Positions 10,258-19,324 of a stretch of DNA of 64,000 bases are shown here, one piece after another. The number at the start of each line of letters is the position of its first letter. The first letter of the stretch is position 1. The notes beneath the pieces were generated by a model. It was not told where the DNA came from, did not search any database, and worked only from the letters and a program-made list of their open reading frames with translations. The DNA is from Pleodorina starrii (Eukaryota; Chlorophyta; Chlorophyceae; Chlamydomonadales; Volvocaceae). Both the position numbers and the translations under genes were made by a program. The stretch is taken from positions 310,001 to 374,000 of the forward strand of contig BRXU01000008.1 in NCBI GenBank assembly GCA_030267565.1. Direction: 5' to 3'.

Positions 10258-11585
10258 TGGCTACCGAAGTCGTGGGCGACGCCTCGGACAGGGCCTACGC
10301 CGCTTACCTGCCGGGCCGGGAGCTGGGCGGGGCGAGCAGTATGCTGGTCCCTTTTAACAGCACGGAGGTGAGCGGCGTCCAGACCCACCGCATCAGCAGC
10401 ACGGAGCGGGAGCTGCGGACGCTGCTGTACACCCTGAAGTGGTTGCAGGCGACGGCGCCCGACCTCCTGCTGGGCCGCGCCATTCAGTACCAGACGGATA
10501 GCCAGACAGCGGGCTACTGCGTGGTGGGGATGAAAGGCAACCCCGCCTGCCTGCCGGTGGTGGCAGAGATCCACAAGCTGTGCACGGAAACCGACACGGA
10601 CGTCACCGCGGTGTGGTACCCCCGTACTCGCGAGCAGCAACAAGCGGCCGACGCGCTTAGCAAGTACGAGGACGCCAGCCAGTGGATGCTCCACCCGGGC
10701 GTGTATGCCCAGCTGTGGGACCACCCCTGCCTGGGGGGCCGCGCCCCGTGCCTGGACGTATTTGCGGACGCGCACACCACCAAAATCCCGGGCAGCTTCT
10801 TCGCCGCGTCGTGGAGCCCGGGCGTGCACGGCGTGGATGCCTTCGCGCAGGACTGGGGGTCGCAGGAGTGGGGCAGCCCGGCCGCCGGGCCGGGGCCCCG
10901 ACCGCTGCTCTACATCAATCCGCCTTTCAACGTGGTGGGGCGAGTGCTGCGCAAGGTGCTTTTTTTTCTGCGAGGGACGTTACAAGGACTGGGAAAGCGA
11001 AGCCCAACGGGCAAGCCGAGCAAGACCGGCAAGCCACAACAACCTGGCAAGAAGCCCAAGAAACCACTGCAAGGAGCCGAGGAGAGAGAAAGAGCCAAGC
11101 AACGCCTAAACTCGCAGACAGGACAGGGACAGGGACGGGGGCAGCAAGAGGCCAGGAGCCACTGCTGCACGGGCGGCACACACGGCCGCCCCTTCCTCCA
11201 AGACACCGAGGAGGGAACCGAAACCAACACCAGGGCCCAACACCAGGGCCAAACCCCAGGGCCCAACACCAGGGCCAACACCACAGCCCAACACCAGGGC
11301 CCAACACCTACCAGGGCCAACACCACGGCCCAACACCAGGGCCAACCCCACAGCCAGGGCCAACCCCACCCCACAGTGCTCGAGGAACGCCCGGACTGCG
11401 TGATCATCCTGCCCGTGTGGCCGCGAGCCTGGAAGGTCCTGCTGGAGCGGCTGCCCGTCCGCGCCCGCCGCGTCCTACCGCACCGGCCGGACCTGTTCAT
11501 CCCAGGGCCCCAGGTGCCTAACGCACGGAAGCGCCAGCCTAAGGCTCCGTGCTACCAGGTGCAAGCGGTGTATGTCCTGTGGTGA
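10258..11585 (+). pseudogene. DIRS-type retroelement pol fragment: RNase H and methyltransferase-like domains
   Basis: A single frame apart from the LINE insertion at 10961-11375. Its RNase H has the expected acidic residues in order: GDASD near the start, STERELRTL, YQTDSQ, and QAADALSK. A domain with FFAASWSPGVHGVDAF and INPPF follows. The NPPF motif matches the N6-adenine methyltransferase-like module that DIRS elements carry after RNase H. After the insertion the frame resumes at TVLEERPDCVIILPVW and stops at 11583-11585. The RT that should precede RNase H is absent; the left end is cut by a SINE. With the recombinase at 12222-13568 it forms one Kangaroo/DIRS-like element. Not functional in this state. 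Confidence 0.85.
10961..11375 (-). mobile_element. LINE 3' UTR insertion inside the DIRS methyltransferase domain
   Basis: A T-run and CTGCGAGGGACG start the fragment and the minisatellite follows. Target duplication gtgct lies at 10956-10960 and 11376-11380. It interrupts the DIRS reading frame shortly after NPPF, so it is younger than the DIRS copy. Confidence 0.88.
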
Positions 11586-12221
11586 AGAGCCGTCAGGCGG
11601 CCGGTCGCAGGCGCGGGAGAAACGTATAGGCCCTAGCCGGTGTGTCCGGGTTGCAGAGGTGGGCGTGGTTTCATGTGTTTGGGGGGGAACCAGGAGCCGC
11701 TGCGCGGTGTGTATGGCCGGATGTGGTTGCAGAGAATATAGGGTGCAGGCGAGATCGGGTCGTAACGCTACTGGCATTCCCCACACAAAGTTAGCGGCGA
11801 GTACGGATGGAGTGCTTACGCTTAAACAATGCACTATGTTTAATTGCTCGGCCCGTCGTACGGTACGACGGGCAGGATGCCAAGAGAAACAGGGGACTCG
11901 GGGCCTGGGATGGACTCACTGCTTGCCGACTTATCTTACATTAGTATAGACGCGTCGCATACACGGATAATAGGCCAGCCGGTCAGGCGAGTGCCTTTGG
12001 CGGGCATTTGAAAAACACCCACCCACCCACCCGGAGTTAGTTGGGGGGGGAGGTAGGCGCAGCCCCTAAGGGAGGCGGCACGGAGCGGTCCGGTGAAGAG
12101 TGTCCGAGTAGAGCCCAGAGGGGCGCGTACAGTTACAGGCCTGGGCCGGGCGCGGTAAGCGCCAGGAGGCGCCCCGGTGCCTTCCCGGGGCGCAGGTCGG
12201 AGCCCCCGCAGGGTTGGCAGG
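11586..12221. other. Spacer between convergent DIRS genes, with perfect 11-bp palindrome
   Basis: No gene is seen in this 636-bp stretch between the ends of the pol frame (plus) and the recombinase frame (minus). It holds a perfect inverted repeat at 11851-11873 (gcccgtcgtac, one central g, gtacgacgggc). It also has an acccacccaccc run near 12017-12032. In Kangaroo-like elements internal complementary regions help circularise the cDNA. Whether this palindrome has that role or ends transcription of the two genes cannot be decided from the sequence. Confidence 0.5.
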
Positions 12222-13568
12222 CTAGGTGGGCGGCACGAGGCCCTGGGCGGGGGCCCGAGTGCGGCGAGCTGTGTCCGTGTAGAGCTCTAGGTTGGCTTTG
12301 CTTTTGATCTGGGCGAACTCGTGCAGCTCCTGGTCGGTGGCGCCTGTCGCCGTGAGCGCCTGGATGGCACCGCGGCGGAAGCCGTGCGGCGTCTCCCCGT
12401 GGTGCAGGCCCGAATCCTGCAGGTGCTTGCGGACCCGCATAGAGAGGGCCTGACTGCTGAAGGGCCGCTCCTCGAAGCGCTGGCGGCTCGGGTCCAGCGG
12501 CCGGAAGAGGTAGTCGGTGATGGCGGATCCGGGGGGCGCGTCGGGGGCGTGGGACAGAGACCAGAACAGGGCCAGGGTGCGGACGAAGCAGTGCTTGGGC
12601 TCTGGGCCCACCGTCAGCGTCTTGGGGGGCGCGCGGCGGCCCTTGGAGGTCTTGGTGCCGACCATCTCCACCCGCAAGGTTATGGGCGGATAGGCGCCTG
12701 AGGGGTCGGGCGGGGGCAGCGGGAATCCGTGGAAGGGCCCGCCCCGGACCGGGTCGCGGAAGTCCCTCAGCCGTAGCTTGCCGGTGTTGCCGCCGCGGTA
12801 ACTGGTGTGCCACATGAACTGGCAGGAGAGGACGTCCCGAAGCATGGACAGCCGCTCGATGGGTCTGTCCGCGGCGTCGTACTCGGACCACATGTGCACC
12901 ATTAGCTGACCGAAGACATCGGGCCGGACTGCTACTGCCGCGGTCAACTCGAAGCCCTGTTCGAATGCGCTTCGGGCATAGCCTTCCCTGTAGCTGGAGA
13001 GCGCCGCGGAGGCGCAAGGGTTGCCCTGGCCGCTATCGCTGTCGTAGTACTTGCCACGGCCCAAACGCTTGAACAGTCCTGATAGCAAGCCCAGGTGTGT
13101 ACTGACGGTGTTGGGGCTGGGTTTCTCCACGGAGCGGCCGGGCAACCAGCAGGTTTGCACGTAAACGAGCAGGTCGTTGTCGGTGCAGGTCCGTAGGTCG
13201 CGGCCGTGGGGCTGGGTGGCAAGCCAAGCCGCCAACTCGAGCCCGGCCGCCTCCTGCTTCTGGACAGTGTCGGATTTCAGGGCTTGGTCGCAGACCTTGG
13301 CGGCTGCGGCTAAACCCTCCTCGTAGATCTGCCGGCTGGTTACGGGGTCGTGCACAGCCTCCGGGACAACGGGTGCGCGCAGGCGAGCCAGGAAACTCCC
13401 GTACAGGGTCGGTTCGCTGGGGCCCTGTGGGAGCACGGGAGGGAAGGGGATGCCACCGGACGCGAGTAGGTAGTGGAAGACGTGAGGACCACGTGAGGAA
13501 GTGCGGGCTGGTAACGGGAAACCCAGGTGGGGGCAGGATGCGGAATCGAGGCATACGTACCGGTGCAC
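12222..13568 (-). CDS. Tyrosine recombinase of DIRS/Kangaroo-type retroelement
   Basis: A 448-codon open frame encodes a lambda-integrase-family recombinase, used by DIRS-group retroelements in place of a DDE integrase to insert circular cDNA. The catalytic set is visible: first Arg in SYRGGNTGKLRLRDF (about residue 257), HGFRRG (HxxR, about 394), and the nucleophile Tyr in LELYTD (about 429). The N-terminal half is a helical core-binding region with YVQTCWLPG and STHLGLLSGLFKRLGRG. The first Met is used as the start; nothing upstream decides it. The gene is convergent to the RNase H frame at 10258-11585. As I recall, a reversed recombinase is a Kangaroo trait, unlike DIRS-1. The frame is intact, so it may be expressible even though its partner is broken. 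Confidence 0.88.
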   Translation of the reverse strand: MHRYVCLDSASCPHLGFPLPARTSSRGPHVFHYLLASGGIPFPPVLPQGPSEPTLYGSFLARLRAPVVPEAVHDPVTSRQIYEEGLAAAAKVCDQALKSDTVQKQEAAGLELAAWLATQPHGRDLRTCTDNDLLVYVQTCWLPGRSVEKPSPNTVSTHLGLLSGLFKRLGRGKYYDSDSGQGNPCASAALSSYREGYARSAFEQGFELTAAVAVRPDVFGQLMVHMWSEYDAADRPIERLSMLRDVLSCQFMWHTSYRGGNTGKLRLRDFRDPVRGGPFHGFPLPPPDPSGAYPPITLRVEMVGTKTSKGRRAPPKTLTVGPEPKHCFVRTLALFWSLSHAPDAPPGSAITDYLFRPLDPSRQRFEERPFSSQALSMRVRKHLQDSGLHHGETPHGFRRGAIQALTATGATDQELHEFAQIKSKANLELYTDTARRTRAPAQGLVPPT

Positions 13569-14025
13569 GGCCGAAGTCGGCGGTAGGGTGCCCCAGAGGG
13601 GGGTCGGGCACGAAGTTCGGAAGCCCGGTGGCAGCGGCCGGCCCGAGGGAAAAACTGGGGAGGCGGGCGGGTACGCTGAAGGCGGGCAGCCCGACGAACG
13701 GGGCCTGAAAGGCAGGGAACAGGCAGGGGGGAGTAGCGAGTTAAGGGCAGAGAATACCGAGGGGCGGCGAAGAGCAAAGGCGTAGCAAGAGGCCGGGAAT
13801 CAGGACAGTTAGGGCGGGGCTCGCACCTGTAGAGCCGCGGGGATGGGCCCCTCGGTGGGCAAGGCGGTCGGAGAAGGAAAGGAAAAGGCTGGGCCGGGGA
13901 CCGGCGACGCAGGAAGGGTTGACAGCAGCCTCGAGTCCACAAACCTAATGAGGGGAGTCACCTGCGAGCCCGGCGGAGTGAGGCCCGAAGTGCTGGGAGA
14001 GTGCGGGTGCCGGAGTGGGGGTGCC
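13569..14025. other. DIRS element flank upstream of the recombinase
   Basis: GC-rich sequence continuous with the recombinase 5' side, with no convincing gene. It ends where LINE ORF2 sequence begins at tggtagtggcccc (about 14026). It should contain one terminus of the DIRS element (split direct repeats in Kangaroo/PAT types), but I could not recognise the repeats without a second copy to compare. Confidence 0.4.
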
Positions 14026-15363
14026 TGGTAGTGGCCCCAGACCGCCCACAGCCAAGTGGCTCGAAGGGCTGCCCACAGCAGCTGCAGCCCAGGGCTGGTG
14101 GGGTAGGCCGGCCACCCTCCCGGCCAGTCCCCCAGTAGCACAGCCGGCTGGCTGAAGGGCAAGTCCGCGCCCCCGGAGACTGCCGCCCACAGCTCTGCCA
14201 GCCAAACCCGAGCTGCGGTGTAAGCCCCGCACTCCAAGAAGACGTGGGTCAGGCTGGCGACATGCAGGCTGCCGTCCACCGAGCAGCTAGGAGCAGGGCA
14301 GTGGGCACGCTGCGGCTGACCTTTGGAGGCCAGGTACACCCCGCACGGGAGCCGTCCATGGTGCAGCCGCCAGGCTAGCGCCTTGGCCCGGTTGCTTGCG
14401 GGGCAGTCCCACAGCCGCTGCCAGGCCCGCCGGCGGTCGAGGGGAGACATGCCAGCCGGGCCATCAGCTGCCTGGTCTGCCTCCGGGGCCGGCCCGGCGG
14501 GTGCCGACGGTCCGGCGGCAGCACCGGGGTCCTGCTGGTGCGGTGTCACATGGTGGCTGCCAGGCTGGCTGACCGGGCTGTCAGCGGCCGAGGGCAGTGA
14601 TGGGGGGGAGGATCGGGGCCGCATCCAGCCGGGGCTGGGTGTGGGGTTCATGGCAAACCACCGGCTGCGGCTGGGCGCTTGCTGAGCCAGCCAGTGTTGG
14701 TGCCAGCGGGCCTCCTGGTGCTGTAGCTGGCTGTGCGGCTGCTCGGGCCACGCCGCGGGCATGAGGGGCCCCGTGTCCTGGTCCCGGCCCCAGCTGTGAC
14801 CGCGGGCGGTGAGGCGGTGGCGCACCTCACTCACTGTGTAGTGGATGAGGGGCAGCACGCCGTGGCCGTGGCTGAGGGGGTAGCACTGGACCGAGTCCCA
14901 AAGCCCCAGCAGCTGGTATTCCACTGGCCATGAGATGGCGCGTTGGGCCGGGGGCGCCTCGTTGGATCGCTGATGGTCCTCCAAGGTCCAGTGTCGGCGC
15001 GGCTTGCGGCCCGGCAGCACGCAGGCTGCAGGCCAATCGGCGTCCCCTGCTGCTCCGGCCTGCTCGCTGTCTGGCGGCACCAAGCGGCCGTTACGCAGGA
15101 CAGCCCACAAGACTCCCGTAGGGCTGCGGATCCGGCTGCCGTCGGGCGACAGGAGCCAGTCGGGCGCCGGCGGCAGTTCGGGGTCCAGGGGATCGGCTGG
15201 CAGCAGTCTCCGCCAGTCGGCTGGGATGGCCCCAAGGACCGCCTGCATGAGGGGCTCGTGCTGGGTCATGGGCGACGCTGCACGGAGCTCGGCCAGGGTG
15301 CGGGGGCCCAGGTGGGCGGTCCCATCCGGCGGGGTGAAGGGCTGATCGGTGGCGGGGTCACGC

Positions 15364-15377
15364 GCAGAAAAAAAAAA
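15364..15377 (+). mobile_element. Tail-only LINE insertion: gcag plus A10
   Basis: The host phrase gtcacgcagggctg (intact near 5747 and 21063) here reads gtcacgc, gcag, A10, cgcaggg. The extra 14 bp equal the last four LINE bases plus tail, with an apparent acgc duplication (15360-15363 and 15377-15380). This is reverse transcription that stopped almost at once. It also shifts the ORF2 frame. Confidence 0.75.
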
Positions 15378-15493
15378 CGCAGGGCTGCGTTGAAGAAGAG
15401 GGGCTCATGCAGGACGGCACGCGCGTCCGTGGTCTCTGGGTAGGCCAGCCGGGTCGGGAGCGAGGAGCGGTAGGACTGCACCAGGCTGGCAAT

Positions 15494-15782
15494 TTTTTTT
15501 TTTAATTCCGGAGGAACCCCGACTCGGGACATGGGACACACATGTTGTCTGGCGGCTCCACTGATGCTGCCACTTTTGCTGAGTAGCTAGCGTGCCAGGC
15601 TTCTGGGCGACTCCAAGGGCCAGCTGGATGGTGCTGATGACTGTATGATGAGTCTTGTAAACCTCCGGACGGGACAGGGACAGGGGTGGGCACCCTCCGT
15701 TCTCATCACACCCCGGGTAATGGTCACTGACTGGTTTCGATCCCGGGATCCCGGGGGGAATTGCAAGGTTTCCCTGTCGCCA
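15494..15782 (-). mobile_element. 5'-truncated SINE
   Basis: Begins with a T-run and aattccggagg (complement of the SINE 3' end) and runs to ctgtcgcca, losing the tRNA-like head. Flanked by ggcaat (15488-15493 and 15783-15788). The intact target is near 5865 (ctggcaatgaacg). Confidence 0.88.
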
Positions 15783-16842
15783 GGCAATGAACGCAGGCAG
15801 GCTGGGGTGCGGGTCCGCCGTGCCATACACCCAGCCCCACCCAGTGGTCCCATCTGGCCTGTACTCGTCGAGCAGACCGCGCATGATCTGTTTCCATGGC
15901 TGCTGGCCGGGCTGAGCGAGCTGGGCGAGGGGCTTCGCATGCAGGGCGACCATGAAGGCGTCGAGGTCGAGATGGCCGACACCACCACAGTCGCGATCCT
16001 GGCAGGCGATCTCCGGGCCAGGCTTCAGCAGGGCCCGCCCGTGGCACACCAGGGACGCGTCTTCCTCCAGGAGCGACCAGGCCACAAAGTCGTCGATATG
16101 CTTGCGTAGTGCTGCCAGCTGGGGTGGGGTGGGGCGGATGATGGAGAGGTGGTATGCCAGGTAGTTTCCCAGCACCTGTTTGGCCACATGCACCCTGCCC
16201 ACGAGGCTGAGGCCATGTCGCCGCCACACATGGCCGAGACGCTGGACCCGCTAAATTCTGCTGGTATAGCAGAGCCGCGCGGCCTCCGCCGGGTCCAGGG
16301 TGAGAGGGATTCCCAGGTGGCGTGGGGGTTCCTCACCGGGAGTCGGGAAACTCGCACCGGTTGCGGCGTTGGGCCCCACCACCGGCGCGTGGGTGCCCAG
16401 CACCATCCCCTTCCCCTTGCTGGCATTGACCCGTGCGTTGCTGGCCCTGCAGAACAGCTGGACTGCCGCGGTAGCGACCTCCCCATCCCTGTCGACATTG
16501 CTGACCGTGAGCACCGTATCGTCCGCGTGGTGGGTGACAGGGGGGGCTGGCACGTTGTTGGGGAGGGTGGGGGTGCTGAGAGTGTTGGTGCTGCGCAGGT
16601 GGTGCAGGTACGAGGTGAGGGGTTCCAGCTGCATGACCCACAGGACGGGCGACAGGGTGCTGCCCTGCTGAAGGCCGTTGCGAACCGGGAAAGGCGCTGA
16701 CCGGTGCCCATTGACCACCACCCGGCAGGAGCCATCTGACGTGAGCAGGCGCAGCCAGCGCTGTGTGTGCTGACCGAAGCCCATGTCCTCGGCCACCCGG
16801 TAGAGCCAGGGGCGATGGACCCGGTCGTAGGCCTTCTCGATG

Positions 16843-17640
16843 TTTTTTTTTCTGCGAGGGACGTAACTGCGAGGGACGGCTGTCTTCCGGCGTAGGGGGG
16901 GGGGGCTTCACTCACCCGGCATCACCCGCCAGACCGCCGGTGGCACGCCTGGACCGCTGGCTCATTAGCCAACCTCTGCAGCAGTACGTGACAGCTGTTC
17001 GGGTGGTGCCAGGCGCCCCGGGGGATCATCATGGGGTGCTCTTGGAGCTGGCGCTGCCAGGACACTTGGAACTTACCTGCGCCCCACAGAAGTAGGTAAT
17101 GGTTCATTGGCCGGCAACAGGGAAACCTTGCAATTCCCCCCGGATCCCGGGATCGAAACCAGTCAGTGACCATTACCCGGGGTGTGATGAGAAAGGAGGG
17201 TGCCCACCCCTGTCCTTGTCCTGTCCGGAGGTTTACAAGACTCATCATACAGTCATCACCCATCCAGCTGGCCCTTGGAGACGCCCAGAAGCCCGGCACG
17301 CTAGCTACTCAGCAGAAGTGGCAGCATCAGTGGAGCCGCCAGACAACATATGTCCCATGTCCCGAGTCCGGGTTCCTCCGGAATTCAAAAAAAAGGGCTC
17401 CCCACCCTCGGCCGCAGCAGCTGGGCGTTCCCCACGTACTTGCTGTACCACCCCGGCCTGCTGCCCCGCCTGCAGTCGGCAGTGGAGCTGGCAATCCAGG
17501 CCGTCCAGCTGCAAGACCCGCGCGAGGTGTGGGAATGTCTGAAAGGTCGCCTGCGCAGTGCAGCCGATCACCTCCACAGACAGCACCTGAAGGACCAGGC
17601 CGCCAGCCTGAGGGCGGCCAAACACGCTGCGTGTGCAGCC
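16843..17640 (-). mobile_element. LINE insertion with inverted 5' segment
   Basis: A T-run and ctgcgagggacg (twice, 16852-16877) give a minus-oriented 3' end of only ~25 bp. It is directly joined to a plus-oriented LINE piece that encodes the end of the endonuclease and the region after it (RPPVARLDRWL, then FPTYLLYHPGLL). An inverted 5' part next to a short tailed 3' part is the classic product of twin priming. The inverted piece carries its own SINE (17062-17394). The right end is overlain by the next LINE at 17641. Confidence 0.7.
17062..17394 (+). mobile_element. 5'-truncated SINE inside the inverted LINE segment
   Basis: Starts at acttggaacttacctgcgcccc, so the tRNA-like head is lost, and ends in ggaattc plus A9. 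Host LINE sequence continues on both sides (ctgccagg, then ggctccccaccctcgg). The duplication is about 2-3 bp. It interrupts the readable sense frame of the host piece. Confidence 0.85.
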
Positions 17641-18693
17641 CTTTTTTTTCTGCGAGGGACGTTACAAGGACTGGGAAAGCGAAGCCCAACGGGCAAGCCG
17701 AGCAAGACCGGCAAGCCACAACAACCTGGCAAGAAGCCCAAAAAACCACCGCAAGGAGCCGAGGTGAGAGAAAAAGCCAAGCAACGCCTAAACTCGCAGA
17801 CAGGACAGGGACAGGGACGGGGGCAGCAAGAGGCCAGGAGCCACTGCTGCACGGGCGGCACACACGGCCACCCCTTCCTCCAAGACACCGAGGAGGGAAC
17901 CGAAACCAACCCCAGGGCCCAACACCAGGGCCAACCCCAGGGCCCAACACCAGGGCCAACACCACGGCCCAACACCAGGGCCAACCCCACAGCCCAACAC
18001 CAGGGCCCAACACCCGGGCCCAAAACCAGAGCCAACACCACGGCCCAACACCAGGGCCAAAGCCACGGCCCAACACCCGGGCCAGCACCACGGACCAACA
18101 ACAGGGCCCGTCACCGGGGACAAACCCTAGGGCCGGGCAAAGGCCCCAACAAACGACCTCAGAAACAACACAACCACAACCTGCACAACCACAACAGCCA
18201 AGGGGCGAACCCTACACCCAGGGCGACAGCAACAGGAACGGCAAACAAAACCGGGCAAACGCCACAGCGAACCAGGGCGGACAAGCCCCCCCCCGCCGGG
18301 GAGCACAGAGGAAACAGGAAAACCACAGCACGCCCGAAGAGAACCCCGCACCACCGAAACCGCCTCCCAGAGCCACAAAAGCCGCAGGGACGGCGCCACA
18401 CGAAGCGCACCGGAGACAAACAACAACCGACCCCACCCTGGGGGCGTCCCCGCAAGACAGCAGGCCCCAAGACACACCTCCCTCCCAAGACACCCCGCAC
18501 CGCAGGAACCGCACTCCCACGGCCCCCCGGCTCCCAAGAACCCCCACGGACGCAGCAGGGGCAGCACCGCCTGGCTGGAAGCCAGGGCACAAGCGCACCG
18601 GCGACAAGACTCCCGCAGACCCCACCCTGGGGGCGTCCCCTCCAGACAGCGACCCCCGAACCGCACCTGCCTCTCACGGCAGGTGCGGTTCGG

Positions 18694-19133
18694 GGGTAAG
18701 TTCTACACCGAAAGTTAAGTTCTACACCGAAAGTTAAGGCACTGCTTTCGGCCCGGGTTACCCGGGTTCAAGTCCCACCAAGGACATTTGGAACTTATCT
18801 GCACCCCACAGAAGCAGGCAATGGTTCATTGGCTGGCAACAGGAAACCTTGCAATTCCCCCCGGGATCCCGGGATCGAAACCAGTCAGTGACCATTACCC
18901 GGGGTGTGATGAGAAAGGAGGGTGCCCACCCCTGTCCCTGTCCCGTCCGGAGGTTTACAAGATTCATCATACAGTCATCAGCACCGTCCAACTGGCCCCG
19001 TGGAGTCGCCCAGAAGCCTGGCACGCTAGCTACTCAGCAGAAGTGGCAGCATCAGTGGAGCGCCAGACAACATGTGTGTCCCATGTCCCGAGTCGGGGTT
19101 CCTCCGGAATTTAAAAAAAAAAAAAAAAAAAAA
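18694..19133 (+). mobile_element. Full-length SINE with duplicated head and fold-back at 5' end
   Basis: The head ttctacaccgaaagttaag is repeated in tandem at the start. The tail is A21 after ggaattt. A target duplication cggcag flanks it. Between the left duplication and the SINE lies gtgcggttcgggg, an inverted copy of the host ccccgaaccgcac about 20 bp upstream. As at 8642, the insertion copied neighbouring target DNA in inverse orientation. It sits in the LINE 3' UTR. Confidence 0.85.
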
Positions 19134-19324
19134 CGGCAGCCTGCACCGCACCAACCCTGCACCGAAGCTCCCCCGACCCCCAAGACCCCCTCAGGCTCCA
19201 CCCACAGCAAGCCCCGCACCGCACCCCCCTCCCTAGGCAACCCGCACCGCACTCCCTCCACCCTCGAGGCCCCTCGCACCCTAAGAACCTCAGACACCGA
19301 GACCTCCGACTCCCAACACCCCGC

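Larger units (their letters stand above)
14026..16841 (-). pseudogene. LINE ORF2, second large copy (RT to C-terminus)
   Basis: ORF2 from just after RT motif A (VHRPWLYRVAEDMGF, cut at 16841) through motif B and an in-frame HADD motif (near 16520; seven-G run intact) to the zinc-knuckle region. It is truncated at 14026, where DIRS DNA starts, inside the sequence for LWAVWGHY. Two insertions interrupt it: an A-tail stub at 15364-15377 and a SINE at 15494-15782. This copy preserves the undamaged RT frame best. It lacks the endonuclease half and the 3' UTR. Confidence 0.85.

Noticed and set aside
13375..13785. Plus-strand Gly/Arg-rich frames opposite the recombinase
   Set aside because: Antisense shadows of the recombinase frame and its GC-rich flank.
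17350..18699. 449-codon plus frame starting in LINE linker sequence and entering the repeat region
   Set aside because: Fusion of a SINE-interrupted LINE piece with an antisense LINE 3' UTR across an A-tail junction; not a gene.
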